Shown: piece after piece, positions 25,454 to 34,786 of the stretch | Layout: each line of letters opens with the position of its first letter | Numbering within the stretch: the first letter of the stretch is position 1 | Assembly (NCBI GenBank): GCA_903839875.1 | Contig: CAIMDZ010000095.1 | Location: forward strand, 1-37,806 | DNA from: an uncultured Bacteroidota bacterium | GTDB taxonomy: Bacteria; Bacteroidota; Bacteroidia; Chitinophagales; Chitinophagaceae | Reading direction: 5' to 3' | DNA: 37,806 nt | The notes under the pieces: generated by a model | Database searches by the model: none | The model's input: the letters and a program-made list of their open reading frames with translations, nothing else | What the model was told of the DNA's origin: nothing | Position numbers and translations under genes: made by a program

Positions 25454-26395
25454 ATGATCAGGCGCTCCCCTGCATTCAGGATCGTATTCCTGCTTTTATA
25501 TTTGTTTTATACCCACGGGGCGGTGGCCCAGCCTACCCTTCCAGACCTTACCGGCACTTTTGAAAAAGGAGTTGTAGCCCTTACATGGAACTGCCAGTAT
25601 AATGGGATAAAAGCTATTTCAGTCTTACGTTCCTCTGATAGTACTAATGATTATGAGATCATTGGCTATGTAAAAAGATTAGATAAAGGTGTACAGGTAT
25701 TTTCAGACATCCATCCGCAGGCGGGGAAAATTTTCTACAAGTTAGCTATCGTATTTAAGACCGGGCTTACCTGGCGTAGTAACCACTTTGGAATTTACGT
25801 GCCAATACCGGCAGTGGAATCTTCTCAAAAATTTCCATCCGCAGATTCATTGAAGAAAACACCTGATAAAATAAATAATCAGGATCCCGGATTTGAAAAA
25901 GAATCTGATATTAAAAAACAAACAGCTAATAATATTACAGCAGATTCAATCCACATAAAACCAAAAAATGATACCTGCATAAAACAGGATGCCAAAAAAC
26001 CAAAAATTTCTCTTTCATTTTATCCCGACACGTCACTACCTTCCCTTAATACCCATCATGACACCGAAAAAAGTCCGGTAACGCCTAGGCAGAAAATTGC
26101 TTTAAAAATTGATGATCCCAATACCAATACACCAATATTTATCCGGTCCCGCTTTATTAATTCCGATTCTGCTACTGGGCATGTCAACATCTTCCTTCCG
26201 GATGATGTATTCATTCATCTGTATTCCGTAAAATTCTTTGACCTGCAAAACCATATGATTGTGGAAATACCAAAAATAAACACGCCGGCAATCATACTGG
26301 ATAAAAGAAACTTCCAGCACAAAGGTGTGTTTAAGTTCACATTGCGTAAAGATTATTTAGAACTGGAAACGGGGTATATTATTGTCAATCCTTAA
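25454..26395 (+). CDS. Secreted protein of unknown function, FN3-like N-terminus
   Basis: A 313-residue exported protein. A signal peptide (residues 1-25, ending GAVAQ) is followed by a ~90-residue domain (VVALTWNCQYNGIKAISVLRS ... GKIFYKLAIVFKTG) that looks like a fibronectin type III fold. Then comes a ~90-residue polar Lys/Asp/Ser/Asn linker, and a beta-rich C-terminal region ending FRLRKDYL-like FTLRKDYLELETGYIIVNP. It has the T9SS-like last strands but lacks the PNP motif, so T9SS export is uncertain. I do not know a family. TAGGTTTG at 25442-25449 matches the -7 consensus but is only four bases before the ATG. Confidence 0.65.
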   Translation: MIRRSPAFRIVFLLLYLFYTHGAVAQPTLPDLTGTFEKGVVALTWNCQYNGIKAISVLRSSDSTNDYEIIGYVKRLDKGVQVFSDIHPQAGKIFYKLAIVFKTGLTWRSNHFGIYVPIPAVESSQKFPSADSLKKTPDKINNQDPGFEKESDIKKQTANNITADSIHIKPKNDTCIKQDAKKPKISLSFYPDTSLPSLNTHHDTEKSPVTPRQKIALKIDDPNTNTPIFIRSRFINSDSATGHVNIFLPDDVFIHLYSVKFFDLQNHMIVEIPKINTPAIILDKRNFQHKGVFKFTLRKDYLELETGYIIVNP

Positions 26396-26439
26396 ACTAC
26401 GCCTTTTCAATAATATATAGCTATACTTGGCAAGGAATT

Positions 26440-26478
26440 AACCTGCCTACCGGCAGGCAGGCTGCCGGTAGGCAGGTT
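26440..26478. repeat. 39-bp perfect inverted repeat, CCTGCC(T/G)-type
   Basis: Arms of 17 bp (AACCTGCCTACCGGCAG and its exact complement) flank a 5-base centre, GCAGG. This type of GC-rich palindrome, built from CCTGCCTACCGGCAGG, is a well-known dispersed repeat in Bacteroidota. It sits between convergent genes and could act as a bidirectional terminator, but no T-tract follows. Confidence 0.75.
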
Positions 26479-26502
26479 TATAGCGCGTGATGTATAACAA
26501 AC

Positions 26503-27513
26503 TCACGAAATAAGCAATTCTATAAGTTTATCCACTTCATTCCTTATCAGTAATTCAGGGAAAGGCAATTCAGTTTCAAGAGCCTTAAGAACTGCAGCAG
26601 CAATTGAAATTTTATCAAGCGGCTGAAAAGTAAGGCTCGGCTTTATCACATCATGTACATAAGGCAAATCAGAAGCAATAACCTTCATACCACTGTCCAC
26701 CGCCTCAATCAGCGGTAGTCCGAAACTCTCAATAACCGAAGGAAAGATCAGGTACGGACAACTAAAATAAAGCTCACGCGGATCAAGGTAAACATGATTA
26801 ACAATCCGCGTTCCTTTTGCATTCAGTTCATGCATCCTGTTAATGAGGTGTGGAGCTGTGTGGTCAATAGTTACGTGCAAAATCGGCGTTTGCTTTTTTT
26901 CTAAAAGATATTCCCACGCATCCAGCAGTGTAAGATGATTCTTTTGCGGAGATGGATTACTGATAAATACAAATGCATCTTTCTCCCTTTCATTAAACGG
27001 CTTATGACCGGTTAAGTATTTCCTGTCGTCATAAAAAGGGATGGTAAGGCAATGCGTATGATCTTTTAATCCAAGGGCTGTAAGGGCTTCTACCATATGC
27101 CGGGTTTGCACAATATAATAGTCTGTATTCTTATTGTAGAATTTTACTGCCAGGAATTTCAGGTATTGAGAGAAGTGTTTTCGTCTGAACCGCTGGCCCG
27201 GAGCGGCAAGCAACTTCTGATTCTGAAAGTAAGTATACACAGGCACCTTTAGCTTCACTGGCGGCGGTGTATTGGCAAAACAAAAGACAGCCGAGAATTT
27301 CCCCTTATGCGCTCTGTAGAATTTGATCCGGTCGCGGATCTTATTATTAATGACAATATAATTTTTATGCAGCTCGTCCGGTTTATGAAAGCGCGGATCA
27401 AGCACAAAAAAGAAATTATCCTTTTGAGGAGTTGCAAGAATGCACTCAATCAGGTATTTGAGAAGGACTGCTCCCCCGCCCTTGTTAATAAATAATGCAT
27501 CTATCAATACCAT
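26503..27513 (-). CDS. Glycosyltransferase, GT4 family
   Basis: A 336-residue GT-B glycosyltransferase. The C-terminal donor half has DAFVFISNPSPQKNHLTLLDAW (the family's ISN...KN...L element) and FPSVIESFGLPLIEA, which carries the E-x7-E motif that binds the nucleotide sugar. The N-terminal acceptor half is more diverged and includes FFVLDPRFHKPDEL. It is cytoplasmic or membrane-associated, acting in surface glycan assembly; sugar and acceptor are unknown. It is the third and last gene of a three-glycosyltransferase operon, 14 bases after the previous one. Confidence 0.85.
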   Translation of the reverse strand: MVLIDALFINKGGGAVLLKYLIECILATPQKDNFFFVLDPRFHKPDELHKNYIVINNKIRDRIKFYRAHKGKFSAVFCFANTPPPVKLKVPVYTYFQNQKLLAAPGQRFRRKHFSQYLKFLAVKFYNKNTDYYIVQTRHMVEALTALGLKDHTHCLTIPFYDDRKYLTGHKPFNEREKDAFVFISNPSPQKNHLTLLDAWEYLLEKKQTPILHVTIDHTAPHLINRMHELNAKGTRIVNHVYLDPRELYFSCPYLIFPSVIESFGLPLIEAVDSGMKVIASDLPYVHDVIKPSLTFQPLDKISIAAAVLKALETELPFPELLIRNEVDKLIELLIS

Positions 27514-27527
27514 AATTGTAACCGTCC

Positions 27528-28640
27528 TTAGTCAATCAAAAAGGGAATTACCGGCCGTTCTTTCCCGTTATAAACACAATCTGTAATTTGTAAAAAATAT
27601 TTTGCCCCTGCTTCACCGCTTATAGTTTCCCTTGCCAGGGCGCTGATACGCTCAGAATCCGCAAACCCTTTCCCATCAAGCATTTTCAGGATCGCACTTT
27701 TACAACTGCCCTTTTCAGACCAGTCAAATACGACTCCGTTCATGCCTTCTTTTATCACCATGCTTACTCCGCAAATACTGCTGCATATTCCTTTTAATCC
27801 ATTCAGCAATCCTTCACTGATGATCACGCCCCATCCATCCTTTTGCGTACTTGGAAGTACTACCCAATCATACAAAACGTACTTAGTCAACAATTCATTA
27901 TACTTAATAAAACGTGTAAAAGAAACCTGGTTTGCAAATCCATTTTCTGTAATCATTTGCTTCAGCTTTTCCTCATCATGTCCGGATCCGTAAATATCCA
28001 ATTTGAAATTTTTCTTACCGGTATTGATCATTTCTTCCACAAAACGGCAAATGCCCTTCGACTCTTCCAACCGGCCTGCATAAATGATTCTAATTTCATC
28101 ATCTGCTGCAAGCCTGTGTACTTTTTTCTGTTGCGCTATATTAATAAAATATCCCCATGCAAATAAGCGATTAGTATCATACCCTAAAGTTGAATATTGC
28201 CCTGTGCCTTCCTTACCTATCGCCAGCACAAACTGTATATGCCTGAAATATTTAGCGGCATAGTACCGGTACTTAATATCCCGTAACATGCCTTTGAATC
28301 CTGCACTATTATAGGGCTCCGTCATCACTCCAATCCTGCATTTATGCTTTATACATTCATCAAATGCAATAGTGATCATATACCCTATCCTGATGCCGCC
28401 GAAAACATGAATAGCTTCCTTTTCATTTTTGATCAATTCCTTAATTTTCTCTGTTCCCGGCGATAATACCAATTCAATACCCTTCATTACCGGAGTCTCC
28501 CAACCCATTGCTTTACGTACCGGAGTCAGCTCATGTTCCACCACAAGAACAACCTTTGAAACAGAAGGTTGCATCACAAGTCCTTCAAGGAAATCCTTTT
28601 GATGAATACTGATAATATTTTGCCAGAAAATAAAAGTCAT
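27528..28640 (-). CDS. Glycosyltransferase, GT4 family
   Basis: A 370-residue GT-B enzyme. The donor half shows IRIIYAGRLEESKGICRFVEEM, FKLDIYGSGHDEEKLKQM and PSTQKDGWGVIISEGLLNG, containing the nucleotide-sugar contacts (G-R-L-x-x-x-K-G, and E/S-x5-E). The acceptor half starts TFIFWQNIISIHQKDFLEGL and includes the IHVFGGIR strand. The opening 'WQNIxSIHQKDFLEGL' resembles glycosyltransferases in Bacteroidota polysaccharide loci. It is the middle gene of the operon and lies 143 bases past the first one. Sugar specificity is not predictable from sequence. Confidence 0.85.
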   Translation of the reverse strand: MTFIFWQNIISIHQKDFLEGLVMQPSVSKVVLVVEHELTPVRKAMGWETPVMKGIELVLSPGTEKIKELIKNEKEAIHVFGGIRIGYMITIAFDECIKHKCRIGVMTEPYNSAGFKGMLRDIKYRYYAAKYFRHIQFVLAIGKEGTGQYSTLGYDTNRLFAWGYFINIAQQKKVHRLAADDEIRIIYAGRLEESKGICRFVEEMINTGKKNFKLDIYGSGHDEEKLKQMITENGFANQVSFTRFIKYNELLTKYVLYDWVVLPSTQKDGWGVIISEGLLNGLKGICSSICGVSMVIKEGMNGVVFDWSEKGSCKSAILKMLDGKGFADSERISALARETISGEAGAKYFLQITDCVYNGKERPVIPFLID

Positions 28641-28765
28641 GCCTATTTAAGTATTAAACATTCAATTGCTCCTATGGACGCCGTAGCTTTTTTTTCAACT
28701 GTCTTAGTTTTAACGAAAGTACGTCAGCGAAAGAGGAAACCGATTACCCTACTAACCCTTTAAAC

Positions 28766-28797
28766 TATCAACCTATCAACTAATCAACCAATCAACT
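28766..28797. repeat. TATCAAC-type short tandem repeat
   Basis: Four near-identical 7-8 bp units (TATCAACC, TATCAACT, AATCAACC, AATCAACT) run into the 3' end of the next minus-strand gene. There they supply its last codons (ELIG and stop). The same motif recurs at 7238-7300 and 35981-36010. Confidence 0.6.
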
Positions 28798-29764
28798 CCC
28801 GATACACCTCAAGATACTGCTCCGCTATTTTCCTGTAATCAAACTTTGCAGCATTTGCACGCCCCTTCCCGACCACCTCATCGTAGCATCTCTTATCCAG
28901 CAACGATTCTATTGCCGCCCTGATTTCATCAGGCTTAGAGGGGTCTACCAACAGTGCCGAGCCCTCCCCTACCTCCTTCATAGCCCCGAAGTTACTGGTA
29001 ATAACCGGCCGCCCAACCGCCTGTGCTTCAATAATCGGCATCCCGAAACCTTCATAAAACGAAGCATTGAACAAAATATCGCAGGCTACATACCGCGCAT
29101 ACACTTCTTCATCGGCAAGCTTATTATAAACCTTATAGGAAATACCAAAATTGTTCAGTCGCTCCAATTCATCCTTTGCAGGCCATCCTATAATATCAAT
29201 GTGGTAATTTGTTCCTTTCACCGCATCAATCAGATTATCAAGGTTCTTGTGCTTACCAGAACCCATCATTAGGATTACTGGTAGTGTATTAATTACTCCC
29301 TTTTCTGAATACCTGAACACCGGCTTCACAGGATTATGAATCACCCTTATTCGCTCAACCGGGAAACTAAAATATCGAATCAGTTTTTGCCTGGTAAATT
29401 CAGAAACAACAGTTACCATATCAACGTATTTCAGCGGGAAATAAAACCAGAATAGCTTGTATAAAGTTTTAATTAATCTTGAATGAACCGGGTTCTCATA
29501 AAAACCAAAGTCATGAATGGTGAGTACCGTCTTTTTACCCTTTAATCCAAGCGCTAAAAAATTCACATCTCCGGTAATATGGTTCACCTGGCTTGAATAC
29601 TTGCCTGCGCGCCTCACATTTTTCCACCTCGATAATTTTCCGTCACAATAAAACTCTTTTAAAGCTACCCGTTCACTCAAGCAATCACTGACCAGTTTAA
29701 AAATACCCTCTATAGATTGCCCGGTATCACGGGGTTCCCTGTAGAAGTATGTTACAGTCAGCAT
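28784..29764 (-). CDS. Glycosyltransferase, GT4 family
   Basis: A 326-residue GT-B glycosyltransferase and first gene of the operon. LTIHDFGFYENPVHSRLIKTL, VVSEFTRQKLIRYF and RVIHNPVKPVF are acceptor-side signatures of GT4. ILMMGSGKHKNLDNLIDAV, FNASFYEGFGMPIIEAQAVG (with the E-x7-E motif) and ALLVDPSKPDEIRAAIESL are the donor half. The last codons lie inside a TATCAAC repeat, so the C-terminus (REL-I-G) may have been fixed by repeat expansion. It likely acts on a surface polysaccharide with the two downstream enzymes. No flippase or polymerase is linked. Confidence 0.88.
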   Translation of the reverse strand: MLTVTYFYREPRDTGQSIEGIFKLVSDCLSERVALKEFYCDGKLSRWKNVRRAGKYSSQVNHITGDVNFLALGLKGKKTVLTIHDFGFYENPVHSRLIKTLYKLFWFYFPLKYVDMVTVVSEFTRQKLIRYFSFPVERIRVIHNPVKPVFRYSEKGVINTLPVILMMGSGKHKNLDNLIDAVKGTNYHIDIIGWPAKDELERLNNFGISYKVYNKLADEEVYARYVACDILFNASFYEGFGMPIIEAQAVGRPVITSNFGAMKEVGEGSALLVDPSKPDEIRAAIESLLDKRCYDEVVGKGRANAAKFDYRKIAEQYLEVYRELIG

Positions 29765-29870
29765 AATAGGAAAGTATTTTGGGTAAAAATATCACTAATT
29801 ACCTTCTTTTTTGCCTGCCAGGTATAAATATTAAGAAGGATAACTTTATTCATTAACCCAATAAAAATCA

Positions 29871-29898
29871 CAAAAGCCACGTTTCAGCGTGGCTTTTG
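29871..29898. terminator. Bidirectional hairpin terminator
   Basis: CAAAAGCCACG and CGTGGCTTTTG arms enclose TTTCAG. The A/T ends give T-tracts on both strands. It lies 28 bases past the stop of the M16 protease gene and upstream of the glycosyltransferase operon. Confidence 0.8.
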
Positions 29899-29925
29899 TA
29901 TACAAAATAAATAGTGTTTAAAAAA

Positions 29926-32745
29926 TTAAGACTCTGGATACAATACCGATGTAAACTGGTTTTTACCATCAAAAAGTTTCTTTGCAGTTTCCTGTATATC
30001 AGCAGGAGTCAGCTTGTCAATATACTTTTCGTATTGGAGAATATGATCTTTATCCCTGCCCCAGAACAAAGCGCTCTGTAGTTTCTCGTTCCAGTATTTA
30101 TTTTCCTTTACATCAGTGCGGTATTTTTCGCGCCATTGGCTTTTCACCTTATCCAGGTCTTTAGCCTCCGGTCCTTTGGCGATTAATTCCTTAATTTCAA
30201 TGTTAGATGCCGCAAGTAAAGTGTCTACACTTTCAGGTCCGCAAGGCAACTGCAACTGGATACTGTAGCGCTCGTAAGGTTCTTTAGATACGCTGCCACG
30301 GAACCCGCCGCCATATATCTTACCCAATTTTTCACGGAGGTCTTCAATAACTTTAATATTGAGAATTTCGGTAAGCGCCTGTGCCTTTAAAGAAAGGTCT
30401 TCGGAATAGCCAATTTCTCCGGAATAAATCGCCATGATCAGGCTTTTAGGTTCTTTACCCTTATGAAACTTCAGTTCTTTTATGCCTTTTACCGGGCGCA
30501 CTCCATTATCTTTTATTACACCGGCAGTTCCTTTTTCAGGTATGCTGCCAAGGTAGGTTTCAATCAACGGAACTACAGTTGCCTGATCCACATTACCAAC
30601 AATAAAGAAATGATATCCGTCAATGGTTCCTATTTCGTCATTATATATCTGTATCAACCTGTCAAGATTAATATTATCAAAGTCAGAAGGCTTAGGAATA
30701 ACCATTCTGGCCAGCGGATTATTATTGAACAATGTTTTAATAGCAGTATCCACAAATGCAGCCTGGGGGTTACCGGACATAAAACCAATCATGGTCTTTT
30801 GCTTTTCTTTAAATGCTTTGAAGAGATCAGCATCCCGCCGTGGCTGTGTGATCTGCAGATAGGTTACCTGCATCAGCGCTTCAAAATCCTTAACTGTGCT
30901 GCTGCCGCTGAGCTCGTCTGTAATTTCATTTATCTTTTCAGTAAGTTCTACTTTCTTTCCGGCCATAACTTTTTCAAAGTCCGAAGGGCTGAATCTGCCA
31001 AGGCCCATAGCATCAACAACATCGGCTGCAAAGTGCACGTTGTTACGGTCGGCTAACCCATAGCCGTTTGACCCACCTTTTCTTACCGCAGTAAGCAAAA
31101 TTTCGTCGCTCTTGAAATCTGTATGCTTTACGGTCACTATTGCACCGTTGCTTAAGGTATAAGTGGTTGCATCCATACCTTCCTCCTTTAGCTGCGAAAC
31201 AACTTTACCTGGTGATGGCTTAGCATCCATTATAGAAGTCGCAACTGCTTTTTCTTCTGCTTTCTCTAAATTTTGTTCAAATGCTTTTCTGGTCATTCCC
31301 AGAAGTTCCTTATCAGAAGGTAATTTCACATTGGGTTTATCCGGGGCAGTAATCAGAGAGAACGTATTTGTGTTTGCAAGCCATTCTTTTACCAACTTAT
31401 TTACCTCTTCTGCTTTTATAGTTGGCAGCATAGATTTAATATAACTATACTCATTTTCTATGCCTGGGAATGGTTCTTTATCCAGGAAGGCCCTGATATA
31501 TTCGTCCACCCTGTCTTTACTGTCTGTAGTATTGCGTTCATTGAATTGTTGTTCGATACCACTCATCATATTCTTTTTAGCGAGCTCCATATCCTGTTCT
31601 GTAAACCCGAATTTCTTCGCACGCAGCAATTCTCCGGTTACGGCATTCATAGCTTTTTCAAGGCCATCATTGCTGAATAATGCGTAAACCTGTAAAGCCT
31701 CATAGCCATGAATCATGTCATCAAAGCCAACGCCCGCAAATGGGAATGGTGGGTTCCCGCTTTGAGAGAGGTCCGTTAACCTCCGGTTAATAATAGCCAC
31801 AGCCATCTGTTTCACAAGGTTGCTGCGATAATCGCCCAAGGTTACTTCATCATGTTTCTTCGTGTAAGGAAATACAATCTGTAATACAGAGTTAGTAGCT
31901 TCCTTGTCGGTCACCACCATTGCGTCCGGCGCTTTTCGGGGGAACACATCCACGTATTTGCGCACTCTTTCATTTGCAGGATTCTTAATCGCTCCAAAAT
32001 GTTGCTCAATCATCTTTTTGGCTTTTGCGGCATCTATGTCCCCCACTACAACTACTGCCTGCAGGTCAGGGCGATACCAGTCATGATAAAAGTTGCGGGT
32101 CTTTTCATACTTCGAATTTTTGATGATGTCATCCTTACCTATTGGCAGGCGCTGGGCATACAGTGATCCTTCGGCTAGTTTAGGAAAGTACTTTTTCATC
32201 ATTCTGTCATTAGCGCCTTTCCCCAGACGGCTTTCCTCGAGTACAACTCCGCGCTCCTCATCTATATCCTGATCTGTAAGCAGCGCATTATGTGCCCAAT
32301 CTTCAATGATCTGGAAACCTTTTTCGAGGTTACCGGGTTTGTCTGTCGGTACCGGCAGCATGTATACCGTCTGGTCGAAAGAAGTATAGGCGTTGAGATC
32401 AGCGCCAAATCGTACGCCAATTGACTGCAGGTAGCTAACCAGTTCATTCTTCGGAAAATTTTTGGTGCCATTGAAATTCATATGTTCCATAAAATGCGCC
32501 AGGCCCAGCTGGTCATCATTTTCAAGAATGGATCCTGCTTTTACAACAAGGCGGAGCTCAACCTTTTTTTCAGGTTTGTGATTTGTGCGGATATAATACG
32601 TAAGTCCGTTAGCTAATTTTCCGGTAACAACATCCGGGTCATTAGGCAGTTTCGATTTGATATCCTGGGCATTAATAATACCGGGAAGAACTGCTATCAA
32701 AACGATAACTAAAACGCGGCGCAGTATTTGATGAAATAGATGCAT
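29926..32745 (-). CDS. Exported M16 family zinc protease
   Basis: A 939-residue insulinase-type metalloprotease. A signal peptide covers residues 1-26 (ending GIINAQ), so it is periplasmic or outer-membrane facing. The inverted zinc motif H84-x2-E87-H88 lies in GLAHFMEHMNFNGTKNFPKN, and the third ligand glutamate is in DEERGVVLEESR about 75 residues on. The second M16 half starts near residue 530 and lacks the HxxEH motif, which is normal. Upstream ATGs in frame (to 32829) would place an unrelated hydrophobic stretch before the signal, so 32745 is chosen. Substrate is likely peptides in the periplasm. It is monocistronic with a strong terminator. Confidence 0.92.
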   Translation of the reverse strand: MHLFHQILRRVLVIVLIAVLPGIINAQDIKSKLPNDPDVVTGKLANGLTYYIRTNHKPEKKVELRLVVKAGSILENDDQLGLAHFMEHMNFNGTKNFPKNELVSYLQSIGVRFGADLNAYTSFDQTVYMLPVPTDKPGNLEKGFQIIEDWAHNALLTDQDIDEERGVVLEESRLGKGANDRMMKKYFPKLAEGSLYAQRLPIGKDDIIKNSKYEKTRNFYHDWYRPDLQAVVVVGDIDAAKAKKMIEQHFGAIKNPANERVRKYVDVFPRKAPDAMVVTDKEATNSVLQIVFPYTKKHDEVTLGDYRSNLVKQMAVAIINRRLTDLSQSGNPPFPFAGVGFDDMIHGYEALQVYALFSNDGLEKAMNAVTGELLRAKKFGFTEQDMELAKKNMMSGIEQQFNERNTTDSKDRVDEYIRAFLDKEPFPGIENEYSYIKSMLPTIKAEEVNKLVKEWLANTNTFSLITAPDKPNVKLPSDKELLGMTRKAFEQNLEKAEEKAVATSIMDAKPSPGKVVSQLKEEGMDATTYTLSNGAIVTVKHTDFKSDEILLTAVRKGGSNGYGLADRNNVHFAADVVDAMGLGRFSPSDFEKVMAGKKVELTEKINEITDELSGSSTVKDFEALMQVTYLQITQPRRDADLFKAFKEKQKTMIGFMSGNPQAAFVDTAIKTLFNNNPLARMVIPKPSDFDNINLDRLIQIYNDEIGTIDGYHFFIVGNVDQATVVPLIETYLGSIPEKGTAGVIKDNGVRPVKGIKELKFHKGKEPKSLIMAIYSGEIGYSEDLSLKAQALTEILNIKVIEDLREKLGKIYGGGFRGSVSKEPYERYSIQLQLPCGPESVDTLLAASNIEIKELIAKGPEAKDLDKVKSQWREKYRTDVKENKYWNEKLQSALFWGRDKDHILQYEKYIDKLTPADIQETAKKLFDGKNQFTSVLYPES

Positions 32746-32936
32746 AACTCTGATAATTTTCTTACAAGATAATATGAAATTTAATAGGATACTATACGCT
32801 TTGAAATAAATGATGAAAAATATTACCATTTCTATTGTATGTTTAGGTGAAAAATATAATATTATACTTCATGTAGTGAAGATATTCTGCTGATCAAAAA
32901 AGAGGAAACCCTTAACTTCGCAGAAGAACAAGAATT

Positions 32937-34331
32937 ATGGCGCTAATCAAATCAATTTCTGGCATAAGGGGAACTATAGGAGGAAAGCCGGGGAAAAGTC
33001 TTACTCCGATTGACATAGTAAAATTCACTACCGCCTATGGAGCCTGGGTTGCTCATCAGGGTGAAAACAAGAAAATAATTATTGGCCGCGATGGCCGTAT
33101 TTCCGGTCAGTTGGTACGTGATCTTGTAGCAGCTACCCTGCAGGGTATGGGGTGTAATGTTATTGACCTTGGACTTAGCACTACCCCTACAGTGGAAATG
33201 GCCGTAATAATGGAAAAAGCGGGCGGAGGTATTATACTCACTGCCAGCCATAACCCTAAGGAATGGAACGCCCTGAAACTTCTGAACCACGAAGGAGAAT
33301 TTCTGAATGCTACAGAAGGGCAATGGATACTTGACTATGCAGAAAAAACCGAACCCGCCTATGCCGAAATTAATAAGATAGGCACGCTCACACTCAATGA
33401 CACCTACATACAAAAACATATTGAGGCAATACTCGCCCACCCCCTTGTAGATGTTACCGCCATTAAGAATAAGAACTTCAGCGTAGTAGTAGATGCCGTC
33501 AATTCTACCGGAGCCATATCCGTTCCCCAGGTACTCAATGCTCTTGGCGTTACGGATGTTACGGTCATTAACGGTGAGGTTACCGGCCATTTCGCACATA
33601 ATCCCGAACCCTTACCCGAGAATCTGATTGAACTTTGTTCCGTTGTAAAAAAGAAAAATGCGTCCCTCGGCATAGCAGTTGACCCCGATGTGGACAGGCT
33701 TTGTTTTGTTTGTGAAGATGGCAGTTTGTTTGGCGAAGAATATACCCTTGTGGCAATTGCAGACTATATACTAACCAGCAAAAAAGGCAATACCGTATCC
33801 AACCTTTCATCTACTCGTGCATTAAAAGATGTCACTGAAAAACTTGGCGGACAATACTTTCCAAGTGTAGTTGGCGAGGTGAATGTAGTTAAGAAAATGA
33901 AAGAGGTGAATGCTGTAATTGGCGGTGAAGGTAATGGCGGAGTAATAGTACCTGAACTGCATTACGGCAGGGATGCACTTGTTGGAATTGCATTATTCCT
34001 CACCCACCTTGCTAAATCGGGAAAGACAGTGAAGGCGCTCCGCAGCACTTACCCGAGTTACTTTATCTCTAAAAACAAAATAGAAATCGGAGAGGATGTG
34101 AATGTGAAACAGATCTTCGAAGAAATAAAGAAGAAATACCATAAACAACCCATCAATACCGAAGACGGTCTGCGTATAGACTTCGACAATGACTGGGTGC
34201 ATCTGCGCACATCAAACACCGAACCCATCATCCGCATTTATTCCGAAAGTGGCTCTGAGACAACAGCCAACAATATTGCAAAGCGCATTATGGCGGATAT
34301 CAGAGAGATTATGCTGATGAAGGCGGAGTAA
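32937..34331 (+). CDS. glmM: Phosphohexomutase, GlmM-type phosphoglucosamine mutase
   Basis: A 464-residue alpha-D-phosphohexomutase. The phosphoserine loop is LTASHNPKEW with S104, the metal loop is DPDVDRLCF, the sugar-specificity loop is GGEGNGGVIVPE, and the phosphate-binding loop RTSNTEPIIRIYSE closes it. In Bacteroidota this form is annotated as GlmM, converting glucosamine-6-P to glucosamine-1-P for UDP-GlcNAc, but phosphomannomutase or phosphoglucomutase activity is not excluded. W at the SHNP+3 position is not the common GlmM choice (NxG). It starts ATG at 32937, preceded by TAACTTCG (32913-32920), one base off the -7 consensus. The small membrane protein gene follows after 29 bases. 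Confidence 0.85.
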   Translation: MALIKSISGIRGTIGGKPGKSLTPIDIVKFTTAYGAWVAHQGENKKIIIGRDGRISGQLVRDLVAATLQGMGCNVIDLGLSTTPTVEMAVIMEKAGGGIILTASHNPKEWNALKLLNHEGEFLNATEGQWILDYAEKTEPAYAEINKIGTLTLNDTYIQKHIEAILAHPLVDVTAIKNKNFSVVVDAVNSTGAISVPQVLNALGVTDVTVINGEVTGHFAHNPEPLPENLIELCSVVKKKNASLGIAVDPDVDRLCFVCEDGSLFGEEYTLVAIADYILTSKKGNTVSNLSSTRALKDVTEKLGGQYFPSVVGEVNVVKKMKEVNAVIGGEGNGGVIVPELHYGRDALVGIALFLTHLAKSGKTVKALRSTYPSYFISKNKIEIGEDVNVKQIFEEIKKKYHKQPINTEDGLRIDFDNDWVHLRTSNTEPIIRIYSESGSETTANNIAKRIMADIREIMLMKAE

Positions 34332-34360
34332 ATTCCTATCTTGCATTACCAATTCCCCTT

Positions 34361-34786
34361 ATGGATAACGCTAACACCGACGAAGCTAAGCTGAATCACA
34401 TGCGCTCATGCGTTGCTACGGCACGTATCATGATGCTGATGCTGGCAGTGTATTGCTTTTGCCGCGGTGGAGCGGCTTTCTTTTATGGCTTTAGATTTAT
34501 ACCCGGTTCGTATTCGCTCTCTTCAGTTATAGCCTGCATTGCAGGCGCAGTACTATTTATCCTGTGGCTCGACAGTTTTATCCGGCCCCTCAATTCCATC
34601 GCCTGGGCTACACTCATGGTCGCCGTTTATTTCGCTTTTCAATTGCCTGTATTGTTCAGTGCATCATCAACCCTGATTGACCCTATCATTAATTTCGTCC
34701 TTGCCAGTATTCATCTTACATTTATTTACTTCCTTGCACGCGGTGCATTCTATTCATGGAGGTTGATGAAGATGAAAAGCAAGTAA
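34361..34786 (+). CDS. Small four-helix membrane protein
   Basis: A 141-residue integral membrane protein with four predicted helices: MMLMLAVYCFCRGGAAFFY, SLSSVIACIAGAVLFILWL, AWATLMVAVYFAFQLPVLF and FVLASIHLTFIYFLARGAF. A charged N-terminus (DNANTDEAKLNHM) and a basic C-terminal tail (RLMKMKSK) support an inside-out orientation. No conserved family is recognised. It follows glmM by 29 bases and may be co-transcribed. Confidence 0.65.
   Translation: MDNANTDEAKLNHMRSCVATARIMMLMLAVYCFCRGGAAFFYGFRFIPGSYSLSSVIACIAGAVLFILWLDSFIRPLNSIAWATLMVAVYFAFQLPVLFSASSTLIDPIINFVLASIHLTFIYFLARGAFYSWRLMKMKSK

Noticed and set aside
28763-28800. CRISPR array, from the repeated TATCAAC units
   Set aside because: Units are 7-8 bp, contiguous and degenerate, without spacers or cas genes nearby.
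26503-29764. Complete capsule or O-antigen locus
   Set aside because: Only three GT4 enzymes are present; no flippase, polymerase, chain-length regulator or sugar-nucleotide genes are linked.
32746-32829. Upstream start of the M16 protease frame at 32829
   Set aside because: It would place 28 hydrophobic residues of spacer before a complete signal peptide; ATG 32745 gives a normal signal sequence.
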